Source of the DNA: Streptomyces actuosus | Lineage (GTDB): Bacteria > Actinomycetota > Actinomycetes > Streptomycetales > Streptomycetaceae | DNA length: 64,000 bases | NCBI RefSeq assembly: GCF_016921115.1 | Contig: NZ_JAFFZS010000026.1 | Coordinates: 1 to 64,000, forward strand | Reading direction: 5' to 3' | In this document: positions 34,946-43,819 of the stretch, piece by piece | How the letters are laid out: each line of letters opens with the position of its first letter | Position numbering within the stretch: position 1 is the stretch's first letter | Position numbers and translations under genes: made by a program | Notes under the pieces: model-generated | The model's input: the letters and a program-made list of their open reading frames with translations, nothing else | The model's database searches: none | What the model was told of the DNA's origin: nothing

Positions 34946-35767
34946 GTGACCGACAGCCGTGTGCCGCGCCGACGGCGCTTCCTCGTCTGCGAACCCAGAC
35001 ATTTCGGCGTGCAGTACGCGATCAACCCCTGGATGCATCCCGACACCCCCGTCGACGTCGACCTCGCCCAGGAGCAGTGGCAGGCTCTGATCCGCGCCTA
35101 CCGGGCCCATGGCCACGACGTCGCCGCGGTGGCGCCGGTGCCCGGCCTGCCCGACATGGTGTTCGCCGCCAACTCGGCGGTCGTGGTCGCGGGACGGGTC
35201 TTCGGCTCGCTGTTCCACGCACCCGAGCGGCGTCCGGAGTCGGCGCACTACGAGACGTGGTTCAAGGCGGCGGGCTACGACGTGTACCGGCCCGAGAACG
35301 TCTGCGAGGGCGAGGGGGACCTGGTCTGGACGGGCCGCTACGTGCTGGCCGGAACCGGATTCCGCACGACCCGCGAGGCGCATCGGGAGGCGCAGGAGTT
35401 CTTCGGTCACCCGGTGGTCAGCCTGGCCCTGGTGGACCCCCGCTTCTACCACCTGGACACGGCCCTGTTCGTGCTGGAGGACGAGGGCGAGGGCAACATC
35501 GCCTACTACCCGGAGGCGTTCTCCCCGGGCAGCCGGGAGGTCCTGGAGCGGCTGTACCCGGACGCGGTGCTCGCCACCCGTGAGGACGCGCTCGCCTTCG
35601 GGCTGAACTCCGTCTCCGACGGCCGCCACGTCTTCATCGCGCCGCAGGCCGAGGCGCTGGCCGCCCGTCTCGACGCCCACGGCTACGTCCCCGTCCCCGT
35701 CGACCTGTCCGAGTTCCTCAAGGCCGGCGGCGGCATCAAGTGCTGCACCCAGGAGATCCGCTCATGA
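34946..35767 (+). CDS. DDAH/arginine-deiminase-superfamily guanidino hydrolase (annotated type: dimethylargininase; possibly arginine dihydrolase)
   Basis: A 273-residue amidinotransferase-fold hydrolase. Likely catalytic residues are Glu123 (CEGEGD), His169 (FYHLD) and a Cys at 266 or 267 in GGGIKCCTQE. PDMVFAANSA places Asn76 where deiminases and dimethylargininases carry Asp; Asn here is a mark of ArgZ-type arginine dihydrolases. GTG 34946 has GGAGG nine bases upstream. The stop overlaps the ornithine aminotransferase start (ATGA), so the product likely feeds that enzyme. Ornithine formation would make metabolic sense, whereas citrulline would not. Activity is inferred. Confidence 0.85.
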   Translation: MTDSRVPRRRRFLVCEPRHFGVQYAINPWMHPDTPVDVDLAQEQWQALIRAYRAHGHDVAAVAPVPGLPDMVFAANSAVVVAGRVFGSLFHAPERRPESAHYETWFKAAGYDVYRPENVCEGEGDLVWTGRYVLAGTGFRTTREAHREAQEFFGHPVVSLALVDPRFYHLDTALFVLEDEGEGNIAYYPEAFSPGSREVLERLYPDAVLATREDALAFGLNSVSDGRHVFIAPQAEALAARLDAHGYVPVPVDLSEFLKAGGGIKCCTQEIRS

Positions 35768-36990
35768 CCGCACCCGCCCGTGCCCGCTCTTCCGCCGACC
35801 TGATCCGTGCGGAGGAGCCGGTCCTCGCACACAACTACCACCCGCTGCCCGTGGTCGTGGCGCGTGCCGAGGGCACCTGGGTCGAGGACGTCGAGGGCCG
35901 CCGGTACCTCGACATGCTGGCCGGCTACTCGGCGCTGAACTTCGGCCACCGGCATCCCGTGCTGATCGAGGCAGCCCACCGGCAGCTGGACCGGCTCACG
36001 CTCACCTCGCGCGCGTTCCACAACGACCAGCTGGCGGAGTTCGCCGAGCGGCTGGTCGCCCTGACCGGCCTGGACATGATGCTGCCGATGAACACGGGCG
36101 CGGAGGCCGTGGAGAGCGGCATCAAGGTGGCCCGCAAGTGGGCGTACGACGTGAAGGGCGTGCCCGCCGACCGGGCGACGATCGTGGTCGCGGCCGAGAA
36201 CTTCCACGGCCGGACGACGACGATCGTCAGCTTCTCCACCGACGAGACGGCACGGGCCGGCTTCGGCCCCTTCACCCCCGGGTTCCGGATCGTGCCGTAC
36301 AACGACCTGGCGGCGCTGGAGGCGGCGGTCGACGAGTCCACGGCCGCGGTGCTCCTGGAGCCGATCCAGGGCGAGGCCGGCGTGATCATCCCGGACGACG
36401 GCTACCTGGCCGGCGTCCGCGAGCTGACCCGCCGGACGGGCTGCCTGCTGATCGCGGACGAGATCCAGTCGGGGCTGGGCCGTACCGGCCGCACCCTCGC
36501 CGTGGAGCACGAGGGGGTCGTGCCGGACGTCCTGCTGCTCGGCAAGGCGCTCGGCGGCGGCATCGTGCCGGTCTCCGCGGTGGTCGCGCGCCGCGAGGTG
36601 CTGTCCGTGCTGCATCCGGGCGAGCACGGGTCGACCTTCGGCGGCAACCCGCTGGCCGCCGCAGTGGGGTCGGCCGTGGTGGGGCTGTTGGAGTCGGGTG
36701 AGTACCAGCGCCGGGCCACGGAACTGGGCGTGGTGCTGCGCGGTGGGCTGAAGTCCCTGGTCGGCCGGGGTGTCGTCGACTTCCGCGCCCGCGGGCTGTG
36801 GGCGGGCGTCGACATCGACCCGGCCATCGGCACCGGCCGCGAGATCAGCGAGCGCCTGATGCGCGAGGGCGTCCTGGTCAAGGACACCCACGGCTCGACC
36901 ATCCGGCTGGCCCCGCCGCTGACCATCACCGGGGCGGAGCTGGAGTCGGCGCTGGAGACCCTGGAGAAGGTGCTGGCGCGGGGGGTCTGA
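35764..36990 (+). CDS. rocD: Ornithine--oxo-acid aminotransferase
   Basis: A 408-residue class-III PLP aminotransferase that converts ornithine to glutamate-5-semialdehyde. The Schiff-base Lys lies in LLLGKALGGGIVP. NTGAEAVESGIKVARKWAY, FHGRTTTIVSFSTD and ADEIQSGLGRTG are diagnostic of ornithine aminotransferase over acetylornithine enzymes. It is translationally coupled to the preceding guanidino hydrolase through ATGA. Together with the Lrp regulator it makes an arginine-to-glutamate catabolic locus. Confidence 0.95.
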   Translation: MTAPARARSSADLIRAEEPVLAHNYHPLPVVVARAEGTWVEDVEGRRYLDMLAGYSALNFGHRHPVLIEAAHRQLDRLTLTSRAFHNDQLAEFAERLVALTGLDMMLPMNTGAEAVESGIKVARKWAYDVKGVPADRATIVVAAENFHGRTTTIVSFSTDETARAGFGPFTPGFRIVPYNDLAALEAAVDESTAAVLLEPIQGEAGVIIPDDGYLAGVRELTRRTGCLLIADEIQSGLGRTGRTLAVEHEGVVPDVLLLGKALGGGIVPVSAVVARREVLSVLHPGEHGSTFGGNPLAAAVGSAVVGLLESGEYQRRATELGVVLRGGLKSLVGRGVVDFRARGLWAGVDIDPAIGTGREISERLMREGVLVKDTHGSTIRLAPPLTITGAELESALETLEKVLARGV

Positions 36991-37399
36991 CAGGCACCGG
37001 CGCGAGGCGCGGGTGCGGTGCCCCGGTCGGCGCGGGGGCCGCTCCGCCGGCCGGGCGGACGAAGCGCCGCTGCCCCGCGCCTGCGCTCTCGCGCACCGCT
37101 TCCCGCACCCGGCCCCCGTCCCCGGTCCTCAGGGCGTCGTCGCGGCGGCGTCCGGGGGACCGGAGACGGGGCTTCTCTGCGTTTCGACGCCCCCGCGCCG
37201 CCCCTCGCACCCGGCGTCCGGTGCCCGGGGAGGCCCCGCCGCAGGGCGTTGCCGGGCGGCTTCGTCCCCTCCCGTGGTCGCGGCCGGACCCGGGCCGCAG
37301 TGGATGCGGGCCGGTGGACGCCACCCGCGCTCCGGATCGCGCGGGGTGAAGACGGGGACAAGTGGTGGTAGACCACTCTCAGCGACAGAGAGGTCCACC
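36991..37399. other. 409-bp spacer without a gene
   Basis: Low-complexity GC-rich sequence with no domain-bearing frame. Near its end AGTGGT (37361-37366) and ACCACT (37372-37377) form an inverted repeat 23 bp before the phosphatase start, a possible regulator site. Confidence 0.55.
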
Positions 37400-39844
37400 G
37401 TGGGCGCTTTCGAGGAGCAGAACGCGGTCCACCGACGGTTCGACGTGGCGCACGCCGCGCCCCTGCTGCTGGACGAACGGGGCGTGGTGGCCGCGTGGAC
37501 CGGGGACGCCGGGCGCCTGCTCGGATACGGGGCGGCCGAGGCGGTCGGCCTGGCCTTCGCCGGCCTGCTGGTGGACACGGACGCGGAACGGTTCCCGGAA
37601 CTGGTCGGGCGGTGCCGCTCGGACGGCGGCTGGGCCGGGCTGCTCACCGCGCGCCGCCGGGACGGCGGCGCGCTGCGCGTGATGGCGAGGATCACCCCGG
37701 CACTGGAGGGCGGCGGCCCCGCCCGCTGCCTCGTACTGCTGTCGGAGACGGGCGGCGCGCCCGGCTGGGCCATGAGCCGCCCGGTGCTGGAGCAGATGGT
37801 GGCCGGATCCCCGGTCGGCATCGCGGTCGTCGACACGGACCTGCGGTACGTGTGGTCCAACGAGGCCCTGACCCGCTTCGGCGGCGGATCGCCCGATCAG
37901 CGGCTGGGGCGCCGTCTGCGGGATGTGCAACCCGGCCTGGACGCCGAAGGGATCGAGGCGCAGATGCGCCGGGTGCTGGCGAGCGGCGAACCGGTCGTCG
38001 GTTACGAACACCTGGGGCGGGTGCGGTCCGCGCCGCGCCGGGAGACCGCGCACATGATGTCGTTCACCCGGCTCGACGACGATCACGGCCGGCCGATGGG
38101 GGTCTACTACACCGTCGCCGACGTCACCGACCGGTACCGCGCCCGCTGCCGGCTCGCCCTGCTGGACCGGGCCGGCGAGCAGCTCGGCCGCACCCTGGAC
38201 GTCACGCGCACCGCGCAGGAGCTGGCCGAGGTGGCCGTGCCCGCGTTCGCGGACTTCGTCGCCGTCGACCTGCTGGACTGCGTGCTGCGCGGCGCGGAGG
38301 CCTCGGGCCCCGCGGAGACGGTGCCGCTGCGCCGGGCGGGCCAGCAGTCGGTGCACCCTGAGGTGCCCGAGGCGATGGTCGGCGTCGGCGAGGTGGCGTC
38401 CTACCTGCCGGACTCCCCGCCGGTCCGCGCCCTGGTCTCGGGGCGGTCCTGGCGGAAGGAGCGGCTGGAACCGCGGGACCGGAGGTGGGCGACGCACCTA
38501 CCCGTCGGCCGGGAGGCGACCTTCCTTCAGCTGGGCCTGCACAGCGTGATGATCGTGCCGATCCGGGCGCGGGGCGTGACGCTGGGCGTGGCCACGTTCT
38601 TCCGGCGCCGCCGCCAGGAACCCTTCGACGAGGAGGACCTGGATCTCGCGGAGGACCTGGTCGCGCGCGCCGCGGTCTGCATGGACAACGCCCGCCGCTA
38701 CACCCGTGAGCGGGACGCCGCCCTGGTCCTCCAGCGCAACCTCCTGCCCCACCGGCTGCCCGAGCTGGAGGCGGTGGAGGCTGCCGCCTGCTACCGGCCG
38801 GCCGACGAGCTGATCGGCCTGGGCGGCGACTGGTACGACCTGATCCCGTTGTCGGGGGCGCGGGTCGCCCTGGTGGTGGGCGAGGTGCCGGGCCACGGCA
38901 TCGGCGCCGCGGCGGCGATGGGCCGACTGCGGACGGCCGTACGCACGCTGGCCGCGCTCGATCTGCCGCCCGAGGAGGTGCTGGCGCACCTCGACGACCT
39001 GGTCTCCAGCACGGCCTGGGAGGAGGGCATGCGGCCGGACGCCGAGGGCGCCGACGCCCAGGCCGTCGGATCGTGCTGTGTGTACGTCGTCTACGACCCG
39101 GTCGACGGGCGGTGCAGCATGGCCGCGGCGGGTCACCCGGCGCCCGCACTGATCGGGCCCGACGGCGCGGTGACGTTCGTGGAGCTGCCCCAGGGCCCGA
39201 CCCTGGGCGCGGGCGGTCCGCCGTTCGAGTCGGTCGAGCTGGACCTGGTGGAGGGAAGCACGCTGGCCCTGCACACCGACGGGCTGCTGGCGCGCGGTGA
39301 GCAGTGGGCCGTGGACGCGGATCGGGAGCGGCTGGGGCGGGCGCTGGGACGCCGGGCGGACTCGCTGGAGCAGCGCTGCCGGGCCGTCGTCGAGGGCCTG
39401 GTGCCGTCGCGCCCGCACGACGACGTGGCACTGCTGATGGCCCGCACCCGGCGGCTGGGCGCGCACCAGGTCGCCACCTGGGAGCTGGCGCACGATCCCG
39501 CCGTGGTCGCCGACGCCCGCAGGACCGCGGTGCGGCAACTGGCCGAGTGGGGGCTGGACGAGCTGGCGTCCACCACGGAGCTGGTCGTCAGCGAGCTGGT
39601 CACCAACGCCGTCCGGTACACCGGCGGCCCGATCCGGCTCCGGCTGATCCGGGAGCGGAGCCTGGTCTGCGAGGTCTTCGACGCCGGCGCCACCGCACCC
39701 CATCTGCGCCATCCACGTGCCAACGACGAGGGCGGGCGCGGGCTGCTGCTGGTCTCGCAGTTCACCCAGCGCTGGGGCACGCGTTTCGTCCCCGACGGGA
39801 AGATCCTCTGGGCCGAGCAGGCACTGACGGATGCCGGGCCGTGA
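37400..39844 (+). CDS. PAS-GAF-SpoIIE phosphatase with C-terminal HATPase (anti-sigma-like) domain
   Basis: An 814-residue signalling protein. Two PAS-like regions (about 10-110 and 130-240), a GAF domain (about 255-435), a PP2C/SpoIIE phosphatase (about 440-680, with GGDWYDLI and GEVPGHGIGAAAAMG) and a RsbW-like HATPase (about 692-814, ELVTNAVRYTGGPI). The typical acidic GDVxGHG reads GEVPGHG, so one metal-site Asp is Glu. It probably controls a stress sigma factor through an anti-anti-sigma protein. GTG 37400 follows AGAGAGGT. Confidence 0.9.
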   Translation: MGAFEEQNAVHRRFDVAHAAPLLLDERGVVAAWTGDAGRLLGYGAAEAVGLAFAGLLVDTDAERFPELVGRCRSDGGWAGLLTARRRDGGALRVMARITPALEGGGPARCLVLLSETGGAPGWAMSRPVLEQMVAGSPVGIAVVDTDLRYVWSNEALTRFGGGSPDQRLGRRLRDVQPGLDAEGIEAQMRRVLASGEPVVGYEHLGRVRSAPRRETAHMMSFTRLDDDHGRPMGVYYTVADVTDRYRARCRLALLDRAGEQLGRTLDVTRTAQELAEVAVPAFADFVAVDLLDCVLRGAEASGPAETVPLRRAGQQSVHPEVPEAMVGVGEVASYLPDSPPVRALVSGRSWRKERLEPRDRRWATHLPVGREATFLQLGLHSVMIVPIRARGVTLGVATFFRRRRQEPFDEEDLDLAEDLVARAAVCMDNARRYTRERDAALVLQRNLLPHRLPELEAVEAAACYRPADELIGLGGDWYDLIPLSGARVALVVGEVPGHGIGAAAAMGRLRTAVRTLAALDLPPEEVLAHLDDLVSSTAWEEGMRPDAEGADAQAVGSCCVYVVYDPVDGRCSMAAAGHPAPALIGPDGAVTFVELPQGPTLGAGGPPFESVELDLVEGSTLALHTDGLLARGEQWAVDADRERLGRALGRRADSLEQRCRAVVEGLVPSRPHDDVALLMARTRRLGAHQVATWELAHDPAVVADARRTAVRQLAEWGLDELASTTELVVSELVTNAVRYTGGPIRLRLIRERSLVCEVFDAGATAPHLRHPRANDEGGRGLLLVSQFTQRWGTRFVPDGKILWAEQALTDAGP

Positions 39845-39914
39845 CCGTCCCCCGCATCCGACACATCCGACCACCTGGCAAAATGATACAAACACGGCGG
39901 ATAGGGCATGGGTC

Positions 39915-41144
39915 ATGAGTGATACGTCGATCGACTACCGGGCGGTGTTCCAGGCCCTGCCGGGCATGGTGGCGGTCCTGACGCCCGACCTGGTGTTCAC
40001 CGACGCCAACGAGGACTTCCTGCGCACCACCGGCCGCCGCCGCGAGCAGGTCGTCGGCCACCACCTCTTCGACGTCTTCCCGGACAACCCCAACGACCCG
40101 TCGGCCACCGGCAGACGCAACCTGCAGGCGTCCCTGTACAGGGTGCTGGCCACCGGCGAACGCGACACCATGGCCCTTCAGCGCTACGACCTCGAACACC
40201 CCGAGAGCCCGGGCCACTGGGAGGAGCGCTACTGGAGCCCGGTCAACGCCCCGGTCCGCGGGCCGGACGGCAAGGTTCTGCTGCTGGTGCACCGGGTGGA
40301 GGAGGTCACCGAGCTGATCCGGGCCCGCGGCAGACCGGGCGCGGGCCGGCCGCGGCTCCTGGAGGCCGAACTGTACACACGCGCCCGCGAGCTCCAGGAC
40401 CTCAACGAGCGCCTGCGCCGGGCCCACGCCCGCGAGCGCGAGGTGGCGCTGGCCCTGCAGGAGGCGATGCTGCCGACCCGGCGGCAGGTGCGCCACCGGC
40501 GGACCGCGGTGCGCTACCGGCCGGCGGTCGGCGCGCTCAACGTGTGCGGGGACTGGTACGACCTGGTCGACCTGGTCGACGGCAACCGTCTCGGCGTGTC
40601 GGTCGGCGACGTGGTCGGGCACGGCCTGGAGGCCTCCTGCGTCATGGGCCAGCTGCGCAGCGCGCTCAGCGCCGCGTCCCGGGTCGCCGCGGGCCCCGCG
40701 CAGGCCCTGGACGTGGTGGGCCGCTACGCGCACGTCGTCGACGGCGCCGAGTCGGCGACCGCGGTCACCACGTTCATCGACTTCGACGACCGCACCATCG
40801 CCTACAGCAGCGCCGGACACCCGCCGCCGCTGCTGGTGCAGGCCGACGGCCGGGTGGAGTTCCTCGACCAGGCGACCGACACGCCGCTGGACGCCCACCC
40901 GAACCCGATGCCCCGCATCGAGGCCACCACCGGCTACGGCGAGGGCGCCACGCTCGCGCTGTACACCGACGGGCTGATCGAGCGCCGGCGCGAGGACATC
41001 GACGTCGGCCTGGACCGTCTGGCCGACTCCCTGCGCCGCCACCGGTCGACCGATCCCGAGGTCCTCGCCGACGCGGTGCTGGCGGAACTGCTGCCGCCCG
41101 GCGGTGCGACCGACGACACGGCGCTGGTGATCGTGCGGCTGTGA
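39915..41144 (+). CDS. PAS-domain SpoIIE-type serine phosphatase
   Basis: A 409-residue phosphatase. An N-terminal PAS sensor (about 10-125, LPGMVAVLTPDLVFTDAN) is followed by a coiled-coil (about 145-190) and a SpoIIE/PP2C domain (about 195-409). Metal-binding acids are intact in GDWYDLVDL and GDVVGHGLEAS, and near the end in GATDDTALVIV. It lies 70 bp after another SpoIIE protein, which it does not closely duplicate. Expected substrates are phosphorylated STAS-domain anti-anti-sigma factors, none of which is encoded here. Confidence 0.92.
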   Translation: MSDTSIDYRAVFQALPGMVAVLTPDLVFTDANEDFLRTTGRRREQVVGHHLFDVFPDNPNDPSATGRRNLQASLYRVLATGERDTMALQRYDLEHPESPGHWEERYWSPVNAPVRGPDGKVLLLVHRVEEVTELIRARGRPGAGRPRLLEAELYTRARELQDLNERLRRAHAREREVALALQEAMLPTRRQVRHRRTAVRYRPAVGALNVCGDWYDLVDLVDGNRLGVSVGDVVGHGLEASCVMGQLRSALSAASRVAAGPAQALDVVGRYAHVVDGAESATAVTTFIDFDDRTIAYSSAGHPPPLLVQADGRVEFLDQATDTPLDAHPNPMPRIEATTGYGEGATLALYTDGLIERRREDIDVGLDRLADSLRRHRSTDPEVLADAVLAELLPPGGATDDTALVIVRL

Positions 41145-41329
41145 CCCGTGGGAGAGATCGCGCCAGGCTGGGCTGCCGGGGTTGATGACGCCCCGTGGGG
41201 AGCGGTTGGCTGGTGCCGCAGCCATCCCCGACTGCGCCGACTCCCCCTACACTGGCACCCCATGACAGGCCGGTTGACCTGCGAGGACGCGGCGGCTCTG
41301 CCGATCCGCCCGAGTGAGGAGCGACCCCC

Positions 41330-42049
41330 TTGTTCTACTACCTGCTGAAGTACGTTCTCCTGGGACCGCTGCTGCGACTGCTCTTCCGCCCCCGGATCGA
41401 GGGGCTGGACCGTGTGCCCGAGTCGGGACCGGCCATCGTGGCGGGCAACCATCTGTCGTTCTCCGACCACTTCCTGATGCCGGCCATACTCAAACGCCGC
41501 ATCACCTTCCTCGCGAAAGCGGAGTACTTCACCGGCTCGGGCATCAAGGGCCGGCTGGTCGCGGCGTTCTTCCGCAGCGCCGGGCAGATCCCCGTGGACC
41601 GCTCCGGGAAGGACGCCGGGCGCGCGGCCATCCGCGAGGGGCTCGGGGTGCTGCGCAAGGGTGAGCTGCTCGGCATCTATCCGGAGGGCACGCGCTCGCA
41701 CGACGGCCGTCTGTACAAGGGCAAGGTCGGTGTCGCGGTGATGGCGCTGAAGGCGCAGGTCCCCGTCGTCCCCTGCGCGATGATCGGCACGTTCGAGGCG
41801 CAGCCGCCCGGCAAGGTGGTCCCGAACCTGCGCCCCGTCGTCATCCGCTTCGGCAAGCCCCTCGACTTCTCCCGTTACGCCGGGATGGAGAACGAGAAGG
41901 CGATTCTGCGGGCCGTCACCGACGAGATCATGTACGCGATCCTGTCGCTGTCCGAGCAGGAGTACGTCGACCAGTACGCGGCCGACGTCAAGGCCGAACT
42001 GGCGGCCGAGGAGAAGGAGCGCCGGTTCCCGCGGATGCCGATGAGCTGA
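41330..42049 (+). CDS. 1-acyl-sn-glycerol-3-phosphate acyltransferase family protein
   Basis: A 239-residue PlsC-like acyltransferase. The catalytic H-x4-D is in NHLSFSDHF, substrate blocks are GQIPVDRSG and YPEGTRSHDG. It transfers a fatty acyl group to lysophosphatidic acid or a related acceptor at the membrane. The start is TTG 41330, supported by GAGGAG eight bases upstream and the immediate FYYLLKYVLLGPLL membrane helix. It converges with the hydrolase gene across a strong shared terminator. Confidence 0.92.
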   Translation: MFYYLLKYVLLGPLLRLLFRPRIEGLDRVPESGPAIVAGNHLSFSDHFLMPAILKRRITFLAKAEYFTGSGIKGRLVAAFFRSAGQIPVDRSGKDAGRAAIREGLGVLRKGELLGIYPEGTRSHDGRLYKGKVGVAVMALKAQVPVVPCAMIGTFEAQPPGKVVPNLRPVVIRFGKPLDFSRYAGMENEKAILRAVTDEIMYAILSLSEQEYVDQYAADVKAELAAEEKERRFPRMPMS

Positions 42050-42061
42050 GTCACCGGCGGG

Positions 42062-42094
42062 CGGGGGCGGGCGGGATGCCCCCGCCCGCCCCCG
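42062..42094. terminator. Bidirectional terminator between convergent genes
   Basis: A 14-bp arm at 42062-42075 pairs exactly with 42081-42094 around ATGCC. It sits 12 bp past the acyltransferase stop and 19 bp before the leftward hydrolase stop, so it serves both directions. Confidence 0.8.
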
Positions 42095-42113
42095 GTGGTG
42101 CGGTGCCGTGCCC

Positions 42114-43709
42114 CTACGGCTGGGGGGTGGCGTGCGGCGCGCAGATCACGTCTGCGCCGTCGAGCGCGCCGGTGAGCAGGTAGGCGTCGACCCGGTTGTT
42201 GATGCAGGGGTTGACCAGGCCGGTCACGCCGTGGGAGCCCGCGTCCCGCTCGGTGATCAGGCGGGAGCCCGTGAAGCGCCGATGGAGTTCGACGGCACCG
42301 GCGTAGGGAGTGGCGGCGTCGCGGGTGGACTGCACGAGCAGCACCGGCGGAAGCCCCGGGCGGGAGCGCACGTCGACCGGGTTGCGCTGCTTGGCCGGCC
42401 AGGTGGCGCACGGCAGGTTCATCCAGGCGTTGGCCCAGGTCATGAACGGGTGGTCCCGGTGCAGCCGGGTGGTGTCGCGGTCCCAGGTGTTCCAGTCGGT
42501 GGGCCACTTCGCGTCGGTGCACTCGACGGCCGTGTACACGGCGTTGCCGTTCTCGGCGGAGATGTTCCCCGCGGTGTCCGACGGGTCGGGGGCGGCGGCG
42601 TCCACGAGGGCCTGGGTGTCACCGGCGGCGTACTTGCCGAACACCGTGGCGGTCCGCCCCCACGCCGAGTCGTAGTACGGGGCGCTCTGGAAGAAGGAGA
42701 TCAGCTCGGCCGGGCCGACGACCCCGCCGATGGGGCTCTTCTCGGCGGTGGCGCGCAGCTCCAGCCACGCGGCCTGGACGGCGTCGCGGGTGGCGCCGAG
42801 GTGGTAGGTTGCGTCGTTGCGGGCGACCCAGTCCTCCCAGTCCTTCCAGCGGCCCTCGAAGGCGACGTCCTGATCGAGGTTGGCCCGGTACCAGATCTTC
42901 TCCCGCGAGGGGTTGACGACGCTGTCGACGACCATGCGCCGGACGTGGCCCGGGAAGAGCGTTCCGTAGACCGCGCCGAGGTAGGTGCCGTAGGAGACGC
43001 CCAGGTAGTTGAGCTTCCTCTCGCCGAGGGCGGCACGGATGACGTCGAGGTCGCGCGCGGAGTTCGGCGTCGTCATGTGCGGCAGCATCTCGCCGCTGCG
43101 TGCGGCGCAGCCCTCGGCGTAGCTGCGGGCGAGCACCCGCTGGGCGAGCTTGTCGTCCTCGGAGCGGGGCACCGGGTCGGGCTTGGGCGCCTTGACGAAC
43201 TCCTGCGGGTCGACGCAGGAGATGGGCGCGGAGTGGCCGACGCCGCGGGGGTCGAAGCCCACGAAGTCGTACGCCCGGGAGATGCGGGCCCACACGGGGT
43301 TCTCGGTGGTGACCCGGCGCGGGAAGTACAGGCCGGAGCCGCCGGGCCCGCCCGGGTTGTAGACGAGGGCGCCCTGGTGCTCCTCCTCGGTCCCGGTGCT
43401 CCCGATGCGGTCGACGGCCAGTCTGATCTGCTTGCCGAAGGGCCTGGTGTAGTCGAGCGGCACGCTGACCCAGCCGCACTGGACGGGCGCGGGCAGGCTC
43501 CATTCGGCCGGGCAGGCCTGCCAGTCGATGCCGGCCCCCGCGGCCCGCGTCGCGGCGATCACGGCGCCGCGCGCCTCACGGTCCAGGCCGGTGCGCCCAC
43601 TCGCGCTCGCGGTGGGCGCGGCGACCGCGCCGGCTATGAGCGTTCCGGCGACGAGCACACCGGCCGAACCGAGCGCCGCCGTAAGCCTCTTCGGGCTACT
43701 GTCCCTCAA
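42114..43709 (-). CDS. Secreted alpha/beta hydrolase, tripeptidyl aminopeptidase-like (TAP C-terminal domain)
   Basis: A 531-residue exported hydrolase. The signal peptide is about residues 1-40 (LTAALGSAGVLVAGTLIAGAVAAPTASA). The nucleophile Ser lies in LGVSYGTYLGAVYG, the oxyanion region is VYNPGGPGGSG, and the C-terminal TAP domain carries the catalytic His in ERDAGSHGVTG. It probably cleaves short peptides outside the cell. The start is TTG 43709 with GGAGAAG five bases upstream; no ATG or GTG begins a complete signal peptide. Confidence 0.85.
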   Translation of the reverse strand: MRDSSPKRLTAALGSAGVLVAGTLIAGAVAAPTASASGRTGLDREARGAVIAATRAAGAGIDWQACPAEWSLPAPVQCGWVSVPLDYTRPFGKQIRLAVDRIGSTGTEEEHQGALVYNPGGPGGSGLYFPRRVTTENPVWARISRAYDFVGFDPRGVGHSAPISCVDPQEFVKAPKPDPVPRSEDDKLAQRVLARSYAEGCAARSGEMLPHMTTPNSARDLDVIRAALGERKLNYLGVSYGTYLGAVYGTLFPGHVRRMVVDSVVNPSREKIWYRANLDQDVAFEGRWKDWEDWVARNDATYHLGATRDAVQAAWLELRATAEKSPIGGVVGPAELISFFQSAPYYDSAWGRTATVFGKYAAGDTQALVDAAAPDPSDTAGNISAENGNAVYTAVECTDAKWPTDWNTWDRDTTRLHRDHPFMTWANAWMNLPCATWPAKQRNPVDVRSRPGLPPVLLVQSTRDAATPYAGAVELHRRFTGSRLITERDAGSHGVTGLVNPCINNRVDAYLLTGALDGADVICAPHATPQP

Positions 43710-43819
43710 GTCGCTTCTCCCCGTACCTAGTTGTGACAGGTAAGGGGATCCTTGCCGCTGCGGGTCGGCTGTGGACAGCCCCGGCGATCCTTCTTTGCCA
43801 ATCCGATAACCGGAGACGA

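Noticed and set aside
37013..37399. N-terminal extension of the PAS-GAF-SpoIIE protein
   Set aside because: Low-complexity sequence without a ribosome site; GTG 37400 has a good one and starts directly at the domain.
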